This document shows positions 43,291 to 51,263 of a stretch of DNA of 64,000 nt, piece after piece. A program made the position numbers and the translations under genes. The stretch's first letter is position 1; every line of letters starts with the position of its first letter. The notes below the pieces were generated by a model. That model did no database searches, was not told where the DNA came from, and saw only the letters and a list, made by a program, of their open reading frames with translations. The stretch is taken from the NCBI RefSeq assembly GCF_025993685.1, contig NZ_DAJPEN010000001.1, forward strand, positions 992,001 to 1,056,000, read 5' to 3'. The stretch is from Bacteroides mediterraneensis. GTDB lineage: Bacteria > Bacteroidota > Bacteroidia > Bacteroidales > Bacteroidaceae.

Positions 43291-43444
43291 GTTGTTACCC
43301 TTTCTTTTTTAGTTAAACCTTAATACCTTTCAATTTAATCTTAAAATAACGTCGTCTCCCGACGAGGTTGAAAACAATCTTATAATCTAAAAAAACAATC
43401 TTTCTACTAGGTGAATCTCTGAACTTCCGTTCTTGATTACGCTG
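43291..43444 (-). other. Structured leader of micro-protein 2
   Basis: About 155 nt from the promoter to the ATG. It holds a hairpin CCTCGTCGGGAGACGACG (about 43347-43365) and A/T-rich spacers. Apart from the region next to the ATG it is not clearly alignable to the leader of micro-protein 1, but its length and hairpin-plus-AT layout are the same. Confidence 0.45.
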
Positions 43445-43452
43445 CAAAGATA
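43445..43452 (-). promoter_or_regulatory. -7 element of micro-protein 2
   Basis: Minus strand TATCTTTG, a full TAnnTTTG match; the upstream 45 bp resemble the first micro-gene promoter. Confidence 0.7.
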
Positions 43453-43472
43453 GGGCTTTTTTGTATAGAATA

Positions 43473-43488
43473 TATGCTTTAGAACATA
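43473..43488 (-). promoter_or_regulatory. Proximal dyad TATG-N8-CATA
   Basis: Same dyad as at 21389-21404, centred 32 bp from the -7 centre and 39 bp from the FNR/CRP-like dyad. Confidence 0.5.
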
Positions 43489-43512
43489 AAAATAAGGAAA
43501 AGGTATGTTTTA

Positions 43513-43526
43513 TTGATGTAGGTCAA
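43513..43526. promoter_or_regulatory. FNR/CRP-like operator TTGATGTAGGTCAA
   Basis: Near-perfect TTGAT-N4-ATCAA dyad (one half has G for A) in the same 16-bp flank ATGTTTTATTGATGTA as the copy at 21429. It lies 71 bp upstream of the -7 centre of the micro-gene, just after the stop of the Fur-family gene. Confidence 0.55.
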
Positions 43527-43534
43527 AAAAACGG

Positions 43535-43963
43535 TCAGTTCCGATGTTTGGCAGCACACCGGGCACATACTCCTTTCACGATGTAGTTGACTTTTCGGGC
43601 AACGAATCCTTCGGGAAGATTGATGTGCGGAATGAGGTCCTGGTTCAGGCAATAGGTATTGTGGCATACCTCACAGTAGAAGTGGCAGTGCTCTTCTTCT
43701 TCGTTGCACTGGCCGTGGTTGTGGCAGATGCAGTATTTGTGCGAACCGCTTCCGTCGTCCACGCTGTGGATGAGATGATGCTCGTGGAAAAGGACGAGGG
43801 TGCGGAAGATGACCGATTTGTCGATGCTGTCGAGCTGTTTTTCCAGCGTGCCCAGGCTGAATGTGTCGGTTTGGGAGGCAATGGCCTCATAGATGAGCAG
43901 TCGGGTGGAGGTAGGGCGGATGCCGGCTGTCTCCAGGATTGTGGCATAGTCTTCTGTTTTCAT
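43535..43963 (-). CDS. Fur-family transcriptional regulator
   Basis: A 142-aa regulator: N-terminal winged helix (TRLLIYEAIASQTDTFSLGTLEK ... DKSVIFRTLVLFHEHHLIH, residues 21-66) and a C-terminal dimerisation/metal domain with Cys97, Cys100, Cys133 and Cys136 (CEVC and CARC), giving a structural zinc site, plus a His/Glu-rich loop (HCHFYCEVC). The usual name is Fur/Zur type; the sensed metal is not clear. The ATG is preceded by a perfect 13-bp inverted repeat that contains its -7 box. Confidence 0.9.
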   Translation of the reverse strand: MKTEDYATILETAGIRPTSTRLLIYEAIASQTDTFSLGTLEKQLDSIDKSVIFRTLVLFHEHHLIHSVDDGSGSHKYCICHNHGQCNEEEEHCHFYCEVCHNTYCLNQDLIPHINLPEGFVARKVNYIVKGVCARCAAKHRN

Positions 43964-43969
43964 AAAAAA

Positions 43970-44008
43970 GGATGCTTATCTTGTGACTTGCTGCAAAGAT
44001 AAGCATCC
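43970..44008. promoter_or_regulatory. 13-bp inverted repeat overlapping fur-type promoter and upstream terminator
   Basis: GGATGCTTATCTT (43970-43982) and AAGATAAGCATCC (43996-44008) pair perfectly around 13 nt. On the minus strand the first-transcribed arm contains TATCTTTG (-7, 43994-44001), and the second arm is followed by TTTTTT right before the Fur ATG. It can act as terminator for the C1 peptidase transcript and as an operator/promoter for the Fur-family gene. Confidence 0.65.
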
Positions 44009-44041
44009 ATTTTGGCAACCAGGTTGTTTTTCAGCCAGGTT

Positions 44042-45229
44042 TTATTCATTCAGTCGCAGTTTTTTCTTCAGTTCCTTGGTCAAGGCGTCCTTGTGCAGAA
44101 GAATATAGATGGTTTTGGCACGCACATAGCTTTCCGACATGTTCAGGTAGCCTCCGAAATCGTTCCGGTCGGTGCCCCAGGAATTCTTGGTAATATAGTA
44201 TTTTGTGCCGTTCTGGTCTTTGGCAATGCCGGTGAGGTGTATCAGGTGGTCGTCGGTAGTGACAAAGGTCTCGTATCCTTTCTGACGGATTGCGGGTGTC
44301 ACTTTCACTTCCGGACACGGATATTCAAACTTGAAGGCCTCATCGAGTCTCTGTTTTGCATCCATGCTTTGCCAGCGGGCAAAGTCGGTATCTTTCAGGT
44401 CTTCGGTCTTTCTTGTCTCCGGATTGATGGCCACTCCGTGCTTGAAGGAGAATCCTTTTTCGCTGACATCGCCGTCCCAGCAGACGGTATATCCGTTTTC
44501 CAGGGCATGGTCGGCGGCCTGCATCATCTCGTCGAGCGGCAGGTTGTACATCTTGGCATGCTCCCAGTTGTCCGGAATCTCCAGTTCAAACGCCTGATAG
44601 TAGGGCTGGTGAGTGAAGCTGGTCAGCATGACATAGTCTTCCGGATGGATGCCCAGGCTCTGCGCAAAGGATTGCGGAGTATATTCCTTGCCTTTGTAGG
44701 TGAACTTCTCAGGCAGTTCGCCCATGTAGATGTCGAACAGGCTCTGAATCAGTTTTTCGTATTCAGGGCTGCGCTGGCGAAGCTGGACAGCCTTGTCGGC
44801 AATGACTTCCATATAAGAGGCCAGTTCCTTGTGGTTGTGGGTCGGAGAGTGATAGTTGATGCCGCTGTACACTTCTTCCGGCACGATACCTACTTGAGTG
44901 AAAGCTGTAAACCAGCTGGGTGAGATGCTCCCCTGACCGATATTGCCTTTTCCATGACGCAGGTAATTGTCTTTCAGCTGGTTCATGTACTTCTGACGGA
45001 CGATGTACATTTCCGAGAGGTCGAATTCGCCTTTTCCTTGGCGGAGGAGTTCGGCTTCAATGAACGAAGTGGTGGCAAAGCACCAGCAGGTGCCTGTGGC
45101 TGCCTGGTTCTTGACCGGAGTCACTTTCTGGTTGACGACGGTAGTAAATTGGTAGCCTTCGGCTTTAGGCTGTGCCTGAAGAGTGGCCGAGGCGAGCAAT
45201 AGGGCAGAGATAAATGTAATTGTTTTCAT
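44042..45229 (-). CDS. C1B family cysteine aminopeptidase (bleomycin-hydrolase type)
   Basis: A 395-aa exported cysteine peptidase. Signal peptide MKTITFISALLLASATLQAQ; catalytic Cys48 in GTCWCFATTSFIEAELL; later GFSFKHGVAINPE, His in DDHLIHLTGIAK and Asn in YYITKNSWGTDRNDFGG. The order Q-C-H-N matches C1B aminopeptidase C/bleomycin hydrolase, here periplasmic. With the C69 peptidase next to it, it would help degrade imported peptides. Confidence 0.92.
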   Translation of the reverse strand: MKTITFISALLLASATLQAQPKAEGYQFTTVVNQKVTPVKNQAATGTCWCFATTSFIEAELLRQGKGEFDLSEMYIVRQKYMNQLKDNYLRHGKGNIGQGSISPSWFTAFTQVGIVPEEVYSGINYHSPTHNHKELASYMEVIADKAVQLRQRSPEYEKLIQSLFDIYMGELPEKFTYKGKEYTPQSFAQSLGIHPEDYVMLTSFTHQPYYQAFELEIPDNWEHAKMYNLPLDEMMQAADHALENGYTVCWDGDVSEKGFSFKHGVAINPETRKTEDLKDTDFARWQSMDAKQRLDEAFKFEYPCPEVKVTPAIRQKGYETFVTTDDHLIHLTGIAKDQNGTKYYITKNSWGTDRNDFGGYLNMSESYVRAKTIYILLHKDALTKELKKKLRLNE

Positions 45230-45260
45230 ATTTTTATACGTTTCCAGCGAATTAGATGAG

Positions 45261-46859
45261 TTAGAATCCGAAACGGTAATCGTTCCAGTATTTGGCAGTC
45301 ATTTCGTCCCATCGGAGCAGGGTGGCTCCGATGAAATCCTTTGTGTAATCAGTCAGATAGGCCTTGGCGGCGTCTTCTCCCTGGTTCTTGACCAGTTCCG
45401 CATAACGCTGTTCCACCATCGGCAGTTCTTCCAGTCCTTTCCGTTCAAAGTGCATCTGGTTCTTTTCCATGATTTTCCGGGCGTTTCCCCATCTCACGGT
45501 AGCCAGCTTGTTGGCCTGACGGTAGTGCCACAGGGCCGCATCCAGACGGTAGCGGTGGTTGCCGCAAATTTTGAACATGGCGGGCAGGTCGGTCGTGCCG
45601 CAGAAGATGGGCACGCGCGGACTCTGTCCGGGGTTGTCCATGGCAAACCAGCAGACACCTCCCACGGCATCCGGAAGCCAGCTGCGCAACTGTATGACGG
45701 TGGAATAGGCACATTGCGGAACAGCCACGTTCCGGTTGGCTGTGACACTTCCCTTCTGGAGGGCATTGTACAGCTGGACCTCATCGGCACGCATCCACGG
45801 GTTGGCACGCGGGCTGGTGATGGTGTCAGTCTTTCCGGTCTTCCGGTCCTTGACAGCCACTTTCAGGTTTTTAGTCATGCTCCATTCTGTGCCTTCATAC
45901 GTCTGTCGCAGGTAGGCCATTACGTCGGCATTGCTGATTTTCTTTTCCGGCTTCACGCTCAGGGGCAGTTCTTCATCGTCCATGCTGAGCTTGAGCGATG
46001 GGGCCAGTGTGCTTAGGATAAAGAATTCCCGGATGCTGAATGCCTGCATCTTGCCGAAGTAGTTCGGGCCTCCGTAAGCTTTCCAGAACTTGAACGGTTC
46101 CTTTCCGTCCCACAGTTTGAGTTTCTTGGCCACACTGAACACGTTTTCCGAGGCCATGTAATTGTCTGTATCTTTCAGGTTAAGTGTACTGATGCGGGAA
46201 ATGTTGGCCGAAACTCCGACCTCGTCGTCAGGAATACGGACGGCAGCCCATACACCGCCAACCTGGTCGGGACCTTCGCCGAAGATTTCAAAGTGCCACA
46301 CTTCCTTCGGGTCGGCAATGGTCAGACATTCTCCCGAATCACCATAGCCGTATTCCTTTACCAGCTTGCCCATGAGCTGAATGGCCTCGCGGGCCGTGGT
46401 GCAGCGTTGCAATGCCACGCGGGCCAGCTCTTCAATCATGAACATCCCTTTAGGGTTTCTCAGGGTATCCCGTCCGCTGATGGTGGTTTCCCCCATGGCC
46501 AGCTGTTTCTCGTTCAGACACGGATAGGCCGTATCCAGAAATGCGTAGGTATGTTTGGCCTGCGGAATCTGGCCTTTTACGGTCAGGTTGGTCTGGTCGT
46601 TGATCGATTCCGTGTGCATGCGTCCGTCGTAAATGTTCATTACCGTGTCGTTGGCAAAATCTGCCGCTGGTACAATGTTCACCCACGTACGGTACCAGCT
46701 GTCGCAAGTGTGGCTCGTCATGACCGAACCGTCGGTTGAGGCCAGTTTTCCCACCATGATACTCGTGCAGCAATCCGGATCGCGCGGTAAGGTTTGCTGT
46801 GCGAAAGCAAGCTGGGAAAAGGTAACCCCAATAAAGAATAAAATGTTACTTATTTTCAT
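45261..46859 (-). CDS. C69 family dipeptidase
   Basis: A 532-aa N-terminal-nucleophile dipeptidase (PepD type). Signal peptide MKISNILFFIGVTFSQLAFA, then DCCTSIMVGKLASTDGSVM, with Cys31 (of CT) as probable nucleophile; further family motifs include YGYGDSGECLTIADPKEVWHFEI, GVWAAVRIPDDEVGVSANISRI and TLAPSLKL. Upstream of the C1 peptidase by 31 bp; probably one transcript. Together they release dipeptides and amino acids in the periplasm. Confidence 0.94.
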   Translation of the reverse strand: MKISNILFFIGVTFSQLAFAQQTLPRDPDCCTSIMVGKLASTDGSVMTSHTCDSWYRTWVNIVPAADFANDTVMNIYDGRMHTESINDQTNLTVKGQIPQAKHTYAFLDTAYPCLNEKQLAMGETTISGRDTLRNPKGMFMIEELARVALQRCTTAREAIQLMGKLVKEYGYGDSGECLTIADPKEVWHFEIFGEGPDQVGGVWAAVRIPDDEVGVSANISRISTLNLKDTDNYMASENVFSVAKKLKLWDGKEPFKFWKAYGGPNYFGKMQAFSIREFFILSTLAPSLKLSMDDEELPLSVKPEKKISNADVMAYLRQTYEGTEWSMTKNLKVAVKDRKTGKTDTITSPRANPWMRADEVQLYNALQKGSVTANRNVAVPQCAYSTVIQLRSWLPDAVGGVCWFAMDNPGQSPRVPIFCGTTDLPAMFKICGNHRYRLDAALWHYRQANKLATVRWGNARKIMEKNQMHFERKGLEELPMVEQRYAELVKNQGEDAAKAYLTDYTKDFIGATLLRWDEMTAKYWNDYRFGF

Positions 46860-46887
46860 GTTTTCGTATTAAAATGATATTTGTTTG

Positions 46888-46895
46888 CAAAGATA
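46888..46895 (-). promoter_or_regulatory. -7 element of the C69-C1 peptidase operon
   Basis: Minus strand TATCTTTG matches TAnnTTTG, 29 bp before the ATG. Confidence 0.6.
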
Positions 46896-47017
46896 GTAAA
46901 AAAGGAGAAAAAGGGATAAGGATATTCTTCGTAAAATGGTTGAAGAATGATAGGTCTCCCTGTGTTTTCTTCTTGGCGACTTAGAAAAGAATGTACAGCA
47001 CAGGCATAAAATTATCT

Positions 47018-47105
47018 CATCACGAACGAGTCGAGACCTCGTCACGTTCGTGTCGACCTCTCATCACGTTTGTGACGAGGTCCTCGCACGGACGTGACGA
47101 GGTAA
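47018..47105. repeat. Second compound palindrome cluster
   Basis: CCTCGTCAC (47037-47045) is reverse-complemented by GTGACGAGG at 47072-47080 and again at 47094-47102, and CACGAACG by CGTTCGTG further left. These overlapping arms can form alternative hairpins. The rest of 46896-47150 shows no gene. Confidence 0.6.
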
Positions 47106-47149
47106 TTTCGTGTTGGAGTTTCTGGATAAAGAAAGGTAAGGATACAAAA

Positions 47150-48959
47150 AAGAGGCCGTCTCAAAATGAAATATAATTTGAGATGGCCTTTTTTGTGTCT
47201 GCAAAAAAAATCGGGCAAGCCCAAACTTCGCTCAGTCAGGACTTGCCCGTCTCCCTAATTTTTCGTATCTTAGGGAATCAAGCAATATATCCCAAAGATA
47301 ATGTTTAAAAACTATACCTCCAACGATAATCTGCTTTTACCTCCGTGTTTAGGCGATTTTATTCCCCAGAACGATCCGGTCCGGGTTGTTCACCGTATCA
47401 TTGAACAGATCAGCCTGGAAGAACTTTACCGCAAGTACTCCGTCAAAGGCTGTCCGGCCTACCATCCCCGCATGATGCTGCAGATTCTGGTATATGCCTA
47501 TCTGCGCAATATCTATTCCAGCCGCCGCATTGAGGAGTTCTGCCGCAATGACATCCGCTTCATGTGGCTGACCGGTACCAGGACGCCTGACCACAACACC
47601 ATCAACCGTTTTCGCAGCAGCCGGCTGAAGGATGTACTCAAGACCGTCTTCGCCACCATCGTGAAGTTCCTCGTGGCGGAGGGCTTTGTAAGTCTGGACG
47701 TGGCCTGCACCGACGGGACGAAGATGGAGGCGAACGCCAACCGTTATACGTTCGTCTGGGGCAAGTCCATCCACACCCGCATCTCCAGAATTGCGGAACA
47801 GCTTGAGGAGATATGGCGGTACGCCGAGTCCGTCACCAAGCAGGAGCTGCGCGACTCCGCTCCCGTCACTTACCAGGACATCACCCCCGAGAAGGTGGAA
47901 AGGGCGCTGGAACAGATACATGAAGCTCTGGAGGGAACGGATGCGGACCGGAAAGTGAAGGCCAAGGTCCGGCGCGTGAGGAAGGCATGGCCCGAACAGC
48001 TGAAGAAATACGAATCCCAGGGAAAGATTCTCGACGGGCGCAACAGCTACTCCAAGACAGACCCCGACGCCACGTTCATGCGGATGAAGGAGGACCACAT
48101 GAGGAACGGGCAGCTCAAGCCCGGATACAACCCGCAGGTCAGTACCAACGGACAGTTCATCCTGAACTATACCCTCCACCAGTGTGCCGGTGACACCTCC
48201 ACCTATCCCCTGCACATGGAAGACTTCCATTCCCTGTACGGCAGATATCCTGACGTGTCCGTCTGTGACGCCGGGTACGGAAGTGAGGAGAACTACCTGT
48301 ACGCCTTCAGGCACGGCATCGAAACCTTCATAAAGTACAACTATTTCCACAAGGAACAGAAAAGGAGCTTCAGGAATGACCCGTTCCTGTCTGCCAACTT
48401 CTATTATAATGAAGAAACCGACGGCATGTACTGTCCGATGGGACAGAGGATGGAAAGACTCTCCGATGTAAAGCGGACGACAGACAACGGTTTTGTACAG
48501 ACCATCTCAAGGTACAGGGCACGGAACTGCAAGGGCTGCCCGTTAAGATGCCGGTGTCACAGAAGCCGGTCGGAAAGGATTGTGCAAGTGAATCATCGGC
48601 TGAGAAAAATCAAGGAAAGGGAACGTAAGAAACTCCTCTCTGCGGAAGGTCTTAAATACCGGAGCCAGCGGCCACAGGATGTGGAAGCCGTATTTGGAAA
48701 CCTCAAGAACAACAAGCACTTCAAGAGGTTCCATCTCCGTGGGCTGAAAAAGGTGGGAATTGAGTTTGGCCTGCTGGCCATAGCGCATAATCTTGCAAAA
48801 GTAGCCTCTTAGGAGGCTTCTGACTGAACGAAACGGTTTGAAACCATGAAATCTGTAGAAGGAAACTTGTAAATTTCTTTTTGAGGAAAAATCCAAACGA
48901 CTTCAATCTGATATGAAACGACAGAGGCCATCTCAAGGTTTATTTTGAGACGGCCTCTT
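47150..48959 (+). mobile_element. IS1182-family insertion sequence
   Basis: An 1810-bp element with 18-bp perfect terminal inverted repeats AAGAGGCCGTCTCAAAAT (left at 47150-47167, right complement at 48942-48959). Each end also folds into a hairpin (GGCCRTCTCAA / TTGAGAYGGCC). It holds one intact transposase gene. The right end stops 4 bp before the stop codon of rng, which is left intact. No clear target duplication is visible. Confidence 0.88.
47301..48812 (+). CDS. IS1182-family transposase
   Basis: A 503-aa transposase. N-terminal DUF772-like helices (YHPRMMLQILVYAYLRNIYSSRRIEEFCRND, about 55-84) are followed by a DDE core: Asp138 (CTDGTKMEANANR), Asp323 (SVCDAGYGSEENYLYA) and Glu462 (QDVEAVFGNLKNN). 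A cysteine-rich stretch CKGCPLRCRCHRS lies before the last acidic residue. No frameshift, so the element looks functional. GC-rich codon use differs from the neighbours. Confidence 0.92.
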   Translation: MFKNYTSNDNLLLPPCLGDFIPQNDPVRVVHRIIEQISLEELYRKYSVKGCPAYHPRMMLQILVYAYLRNIYSSRRIEEFCRNDIRFMWLTGTRTPDHNTINRFRSSRLKDVLKTVFATIVKFLVAEGFVSLDVACTDGTKMEANANRYTFVWGKSIHTRISRIAEQLEEIWRYAESVTKQELRDSAPVTYQDITPEKVERALEQIHEALEGTDADRKVKAKVRRVRKAWPEQLKKYESQGKILDGRNSYSKTDPDATFMRMKEDHMRNGQLKPGYNPQVSTNGQFILNYTLHQCAGDTSTYPLHMEDFHSLYGRYPDVSVCDAGYGSEENYLYAFRHGIETFIKYNYFHKEQKRSFRNDPFLSANFYYNEETDGMYCPMGQRMERLSDVKRTTDNGFVQTISRYRARNCKGCPLRCRCHRSRSERIVQVNHRLRKIKERERKKLLSAEGLKYRSQRPQDVEAVFGNLKNNKHFKRFHLRGLKKVGIEFGLLAIAHNLAKVAS

Positions 48960-48963
48960 CTGA

Positions 48964-50538
48964 TTATTTAATTTCGAATTCTTCCTTCATGTCCATTTCC
49001 TGGTTGTGTACGTCAAAGAATTTATACTGTAAAAAAGCCAGGTTCTGGTTCGGGACGATTTTGATGCCGAATCCATATTTCATCTGCCACTTACGTTTCA
49101 GGGACATGAATCCCTGGTTTACATAGGCAGCTACGTAAGGATGGATATGCAAGGTGAATTTCTTCACTTTCAGCTTGTTGACCAAGTAGTCAATCTTACT
49201 TTCCAAGGTATCGGTAAACAGGATGGAAGGTTTGATCTTCCCTTTTCCGAAACATACGGGGCAATCTTCATCGGTGGTGACATCCATGGCCGGACGTACC
49301 CGCTGGCGCGTGATTTGCATCAGTCCGAATTTGCTCAGAGGAAGGATGTTGTGTTTGGCCCGGTCTTTCTGCATGTTCTGGCACATGCGTTCGTAAAGTT
49401 TCTGCCGGTTTTCTGCCAGGTTCATATCGATGAAGTCCACCACAATGATTCCGCCCATATCTCTCAACCGGAGCTGGCGTGCCAACTCATCGGCTGCGCC
49501 CAGATTCACGTCGAGTGCGTTTGCCTCTTGTCCGTTGGTCGATTTGGAGCGGTTTCCACTGTTTACGTCCACCACGTGGAGTGCTTCGGTATGTTCGATA
49601 ATCAGGTAAGCCCCGCTTTTGTAGGAAACGGTCTTTCCGAAAGAGGACTTGATTTGCTTGGTGATGCCGAAATTATCGAAAATAGGAAGCTGGCCGGTGT
49701 AGCGCTTTACGATGCCTGCCCGTTCGGGGGCGATGAGCGCCACATAATCTTTTACTTCGTTATAAACGGTTTCGTCGTTTACGTAAATGTTCTCGTACGA
49801 CGGGTTGAACAAGTCGCGCAGCATGGCTACGGTGCGGCTTGTCTCCTCATAAACCAATGAGGGCAGTTTGGTGGCCTTCTGTACCTTCGTGATGGTTTCT
49901 TCCCAATGTTTCAGCAAGACTTTCAGTTCCGCATCCAGTTCTGCCACTCGCTTGCCTTCGGCCACGGTACGTACGATTACTCCGAAATTCTTGGGCTTGA
50001 TGCTTTGGAGCAGCTGTTTGAGGCGAGCTCTTTCCTCGCTGGATTTAATTTTTTGAGAGACGGATACCTTGTCATTGAAAGGAATCAGTACCAGATAGCG
50101 TCCGGCGAACGACAATTCGCAGGTCAGGCGCGGCCCTTTTGTGGAAATGGGCTCTTTGACAATCTGCACAATGACCTCTTGTCCCTGCTGGAGCACGCTG
50201 GAGATTGTTCCGTCCTTGTCAATGTCGGGAAGCATGGAGGCTTTCGACATGGGATAGAGTTTTTTCCGGTCACTGATGACTTGCTTGAGGTATTTCTGGT
50301 AAGAATGAAATTGTGGTCCCAAGTCTAAATAGTGAAGAAAAGCGTCTTTCTCAAAGCCTACATCAACGAAACAGGCGTTGAGACCGGGCATGAGTTTCCG
50401 GACTTTTCCTACGTACATGTTGCCGACGGAGAACGAAAGGTTGCGTTCTTCTTTTTGGAATTCTACCAGGTTCTTATCTTCCATAAGGGCGATAGAAATC
50501 TCTTTGGGCTGTACGTCTACTACTAATTCGCTTGTCAC
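48964..50538 (-). CDS. rng: Ribonuclease E/G family endoribonuclease
   Basis: A 524-aa RNase G-like enzyme. An N-terminal S1 domain (MYVGKVRKLMPGLNACFVDVGFEKDAFLH), the catalytic DNase-I-like domain with Asp ligands (VVDVNSGN and IIVVDFIDM), and the zinc-link motif CPVCFGKG. Initiation is at GTG 50538. It lacks the long RNase E C-terminal scaffold. Its transcript begins after HU (243 bp). Confidence 0.95.
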   Translation of the reverse strand: MTSELVVDVQPKEISIALMEDKNLVEFQKEERNLSFSVGNMYVGKVRKLMPGLNACFVDVGFEKDAFLHYLDLGPQFHSYQKYLKQVISDRKKLYPMSKASMLPDIDKDGTISSVLQQGQEVIVQIVKEPISTKGPRLTCELSFAGRYLVLIPFNDKVSVSQKIKSSEERARLKQLLQSIKPKNFGVIVRTVAEGKRVAELDAELKVLLKHWEETITKVQKATKLPSLVYEETSRTVAMLRDLFNPSYENIYVNDETVYNEVKDYVALIAPERAGIVKRYTGQLPIFDNFGITKQIKSSFGKTVSYKSGAYLIIEHTEALHVVDVNSGNRSKSTNGQEANALDVNLGAADELARQLRLRDMGGIIVVDFIDMNLAENRQKLYERMCQNMQKDRAKHNILPLSKFGLMQITRQRVRPAMDVTTDEDCPVCFGKGKIKPSILFTDTLESKIDYLVNKLKVKKFTLHIHPYVAAYVNQGFMSLKRKWQMKYGFGIKIVPNQNLAFLQYKFFDVHNQEMDMKEEFEIK

Positions 50539-50581
50539 TTTTTTGCTTGGTTTTTTGTTCTTAATAGGTTGCTAATTACAC

Positions 50582-50629
50582 AAAGAACAAACCTGAAAGA
50601 CTTTGTTTAGCTTTGCAAGTTTGTTCTTT
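50582..50629 (-). promoter_or_regulatory. Dyad in the rng leader
   Basis: AAAGAACAAAC (50582-50592) and its exact complement (50619-50629) flank 26 nt in the untranslated region before rng. RNase E/G genes are often autoregulated through their leaders, so this may be a feedback hairpin; function not shown. Confidence 0.35.
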
Positions 50630-50781
50630 ATTGAAGTCGGACAGACTAACAATTATTTTTTGCTTTTATGTCTGTTCTTTCTCAGTCTTTTTTTACGTTT
50701 GTGAGTAGACATTTTATGTCTTTTTCTTTTCTTTCCGCTTGGCATAGCTTCAAAATTTTATGGGTTAATACTAAATGTTAA

Positions 50782-51057
50782 TTATTTTTTTACTGATAGA
50801 GTAAATGTTTTTGCAGGTTTGAATGCCGGAATATTGTGTTCCGGGATAATGATAGTAGTATTCTTAGAAATGTTACGAGCAGTCTTCTGCGCTCTTTTTT
50901 TCACAATGAAACTACCGAAACCACGGAGGTAGACATTTTCATCTTTCGACAAAGATTCTTTTACTGATCCCATGAACGCCTCAAGGGTTGCCAATACTGT
51001 TGCCTTGTCAATTCCTGTGTTCTTGGCAATTTCGTTTACAATATCTGCTTTAGTCAT
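50782..51057 (-). CDS. HU-family DNA-binding protein
   Basis: A 91-aa nucleoid protein: N-terminal helices (MTKADIVNEIAKNTGIDKATV), GFGSFIVKKRAQKTARNI and the beta-arm NTTIIIPEHNIPAFKPAKTF. The arm carries IIPEHN in place of the common I-P-A-R, with Pro conserved. It precedes rng in the usual Bacteroidales order. It has its own promoter (TATATTTG, 51103-51110 on this strand). Confidence 0.95.
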   Translation of the reverse strand: MTKADIVNEIAKNTGIDKATVLATLEAFMGSVKESLSKDENVYLRGFGSFIVKKRAQKTARNISKNTTIIIPEHNIPAFKPAKTFTLSVKK

Positions 51058-51102
51058 TTCGCTAATAATTATTGTTATACGTTATCTTAATTTTTTGGAC
51101 TG

Positions 51103-51110
51103 CAAATATA
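51103..51110 (-). promoter_or_regulatory. -7 element for HU
   Basis: Minus strand TATATTTG, a full TAnnTTTG match, about 46 bp before the ATG. Confidence 0.6.
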
Positions 51111-51237
51111 TAGCTTTTCTGTTTCTTTTGGAAATATATCGAGAATATTTTTTTGAAAAGTCATGCTTTTTGAGGCTTTTCATGCCTTTTTGAAGGCGCT
51201 ATGGAGAGGTTTGTCTGTGTATGTCCGGTAAATGTAT

Positions 51238-51245
51238 TATTTTTG
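51238..51245 (+). promoter_or_regulatory. -7 element of the mutY operon
   Basis: TATTTTTG matches TAnnTTTG. The transcript start near 51252 excludes the upstream in-frame start at 51201 and favours ATG 51264. Confidence 0.5.
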
Positions 51246-51263
51246 CGGTCAAATATGCGCCAA

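Noticed and set aside
46896..47300. tRNA gene or attachment site near the IS and palindromes
   Set aside because: No cloverleaf or CCA-type end and no integrase nearby.
47349..48350. Minus-strand frame inside the IS transposase
   Set aside because: Shadow frame of the DDE transposase; no start signal or known IS1182 second gene.
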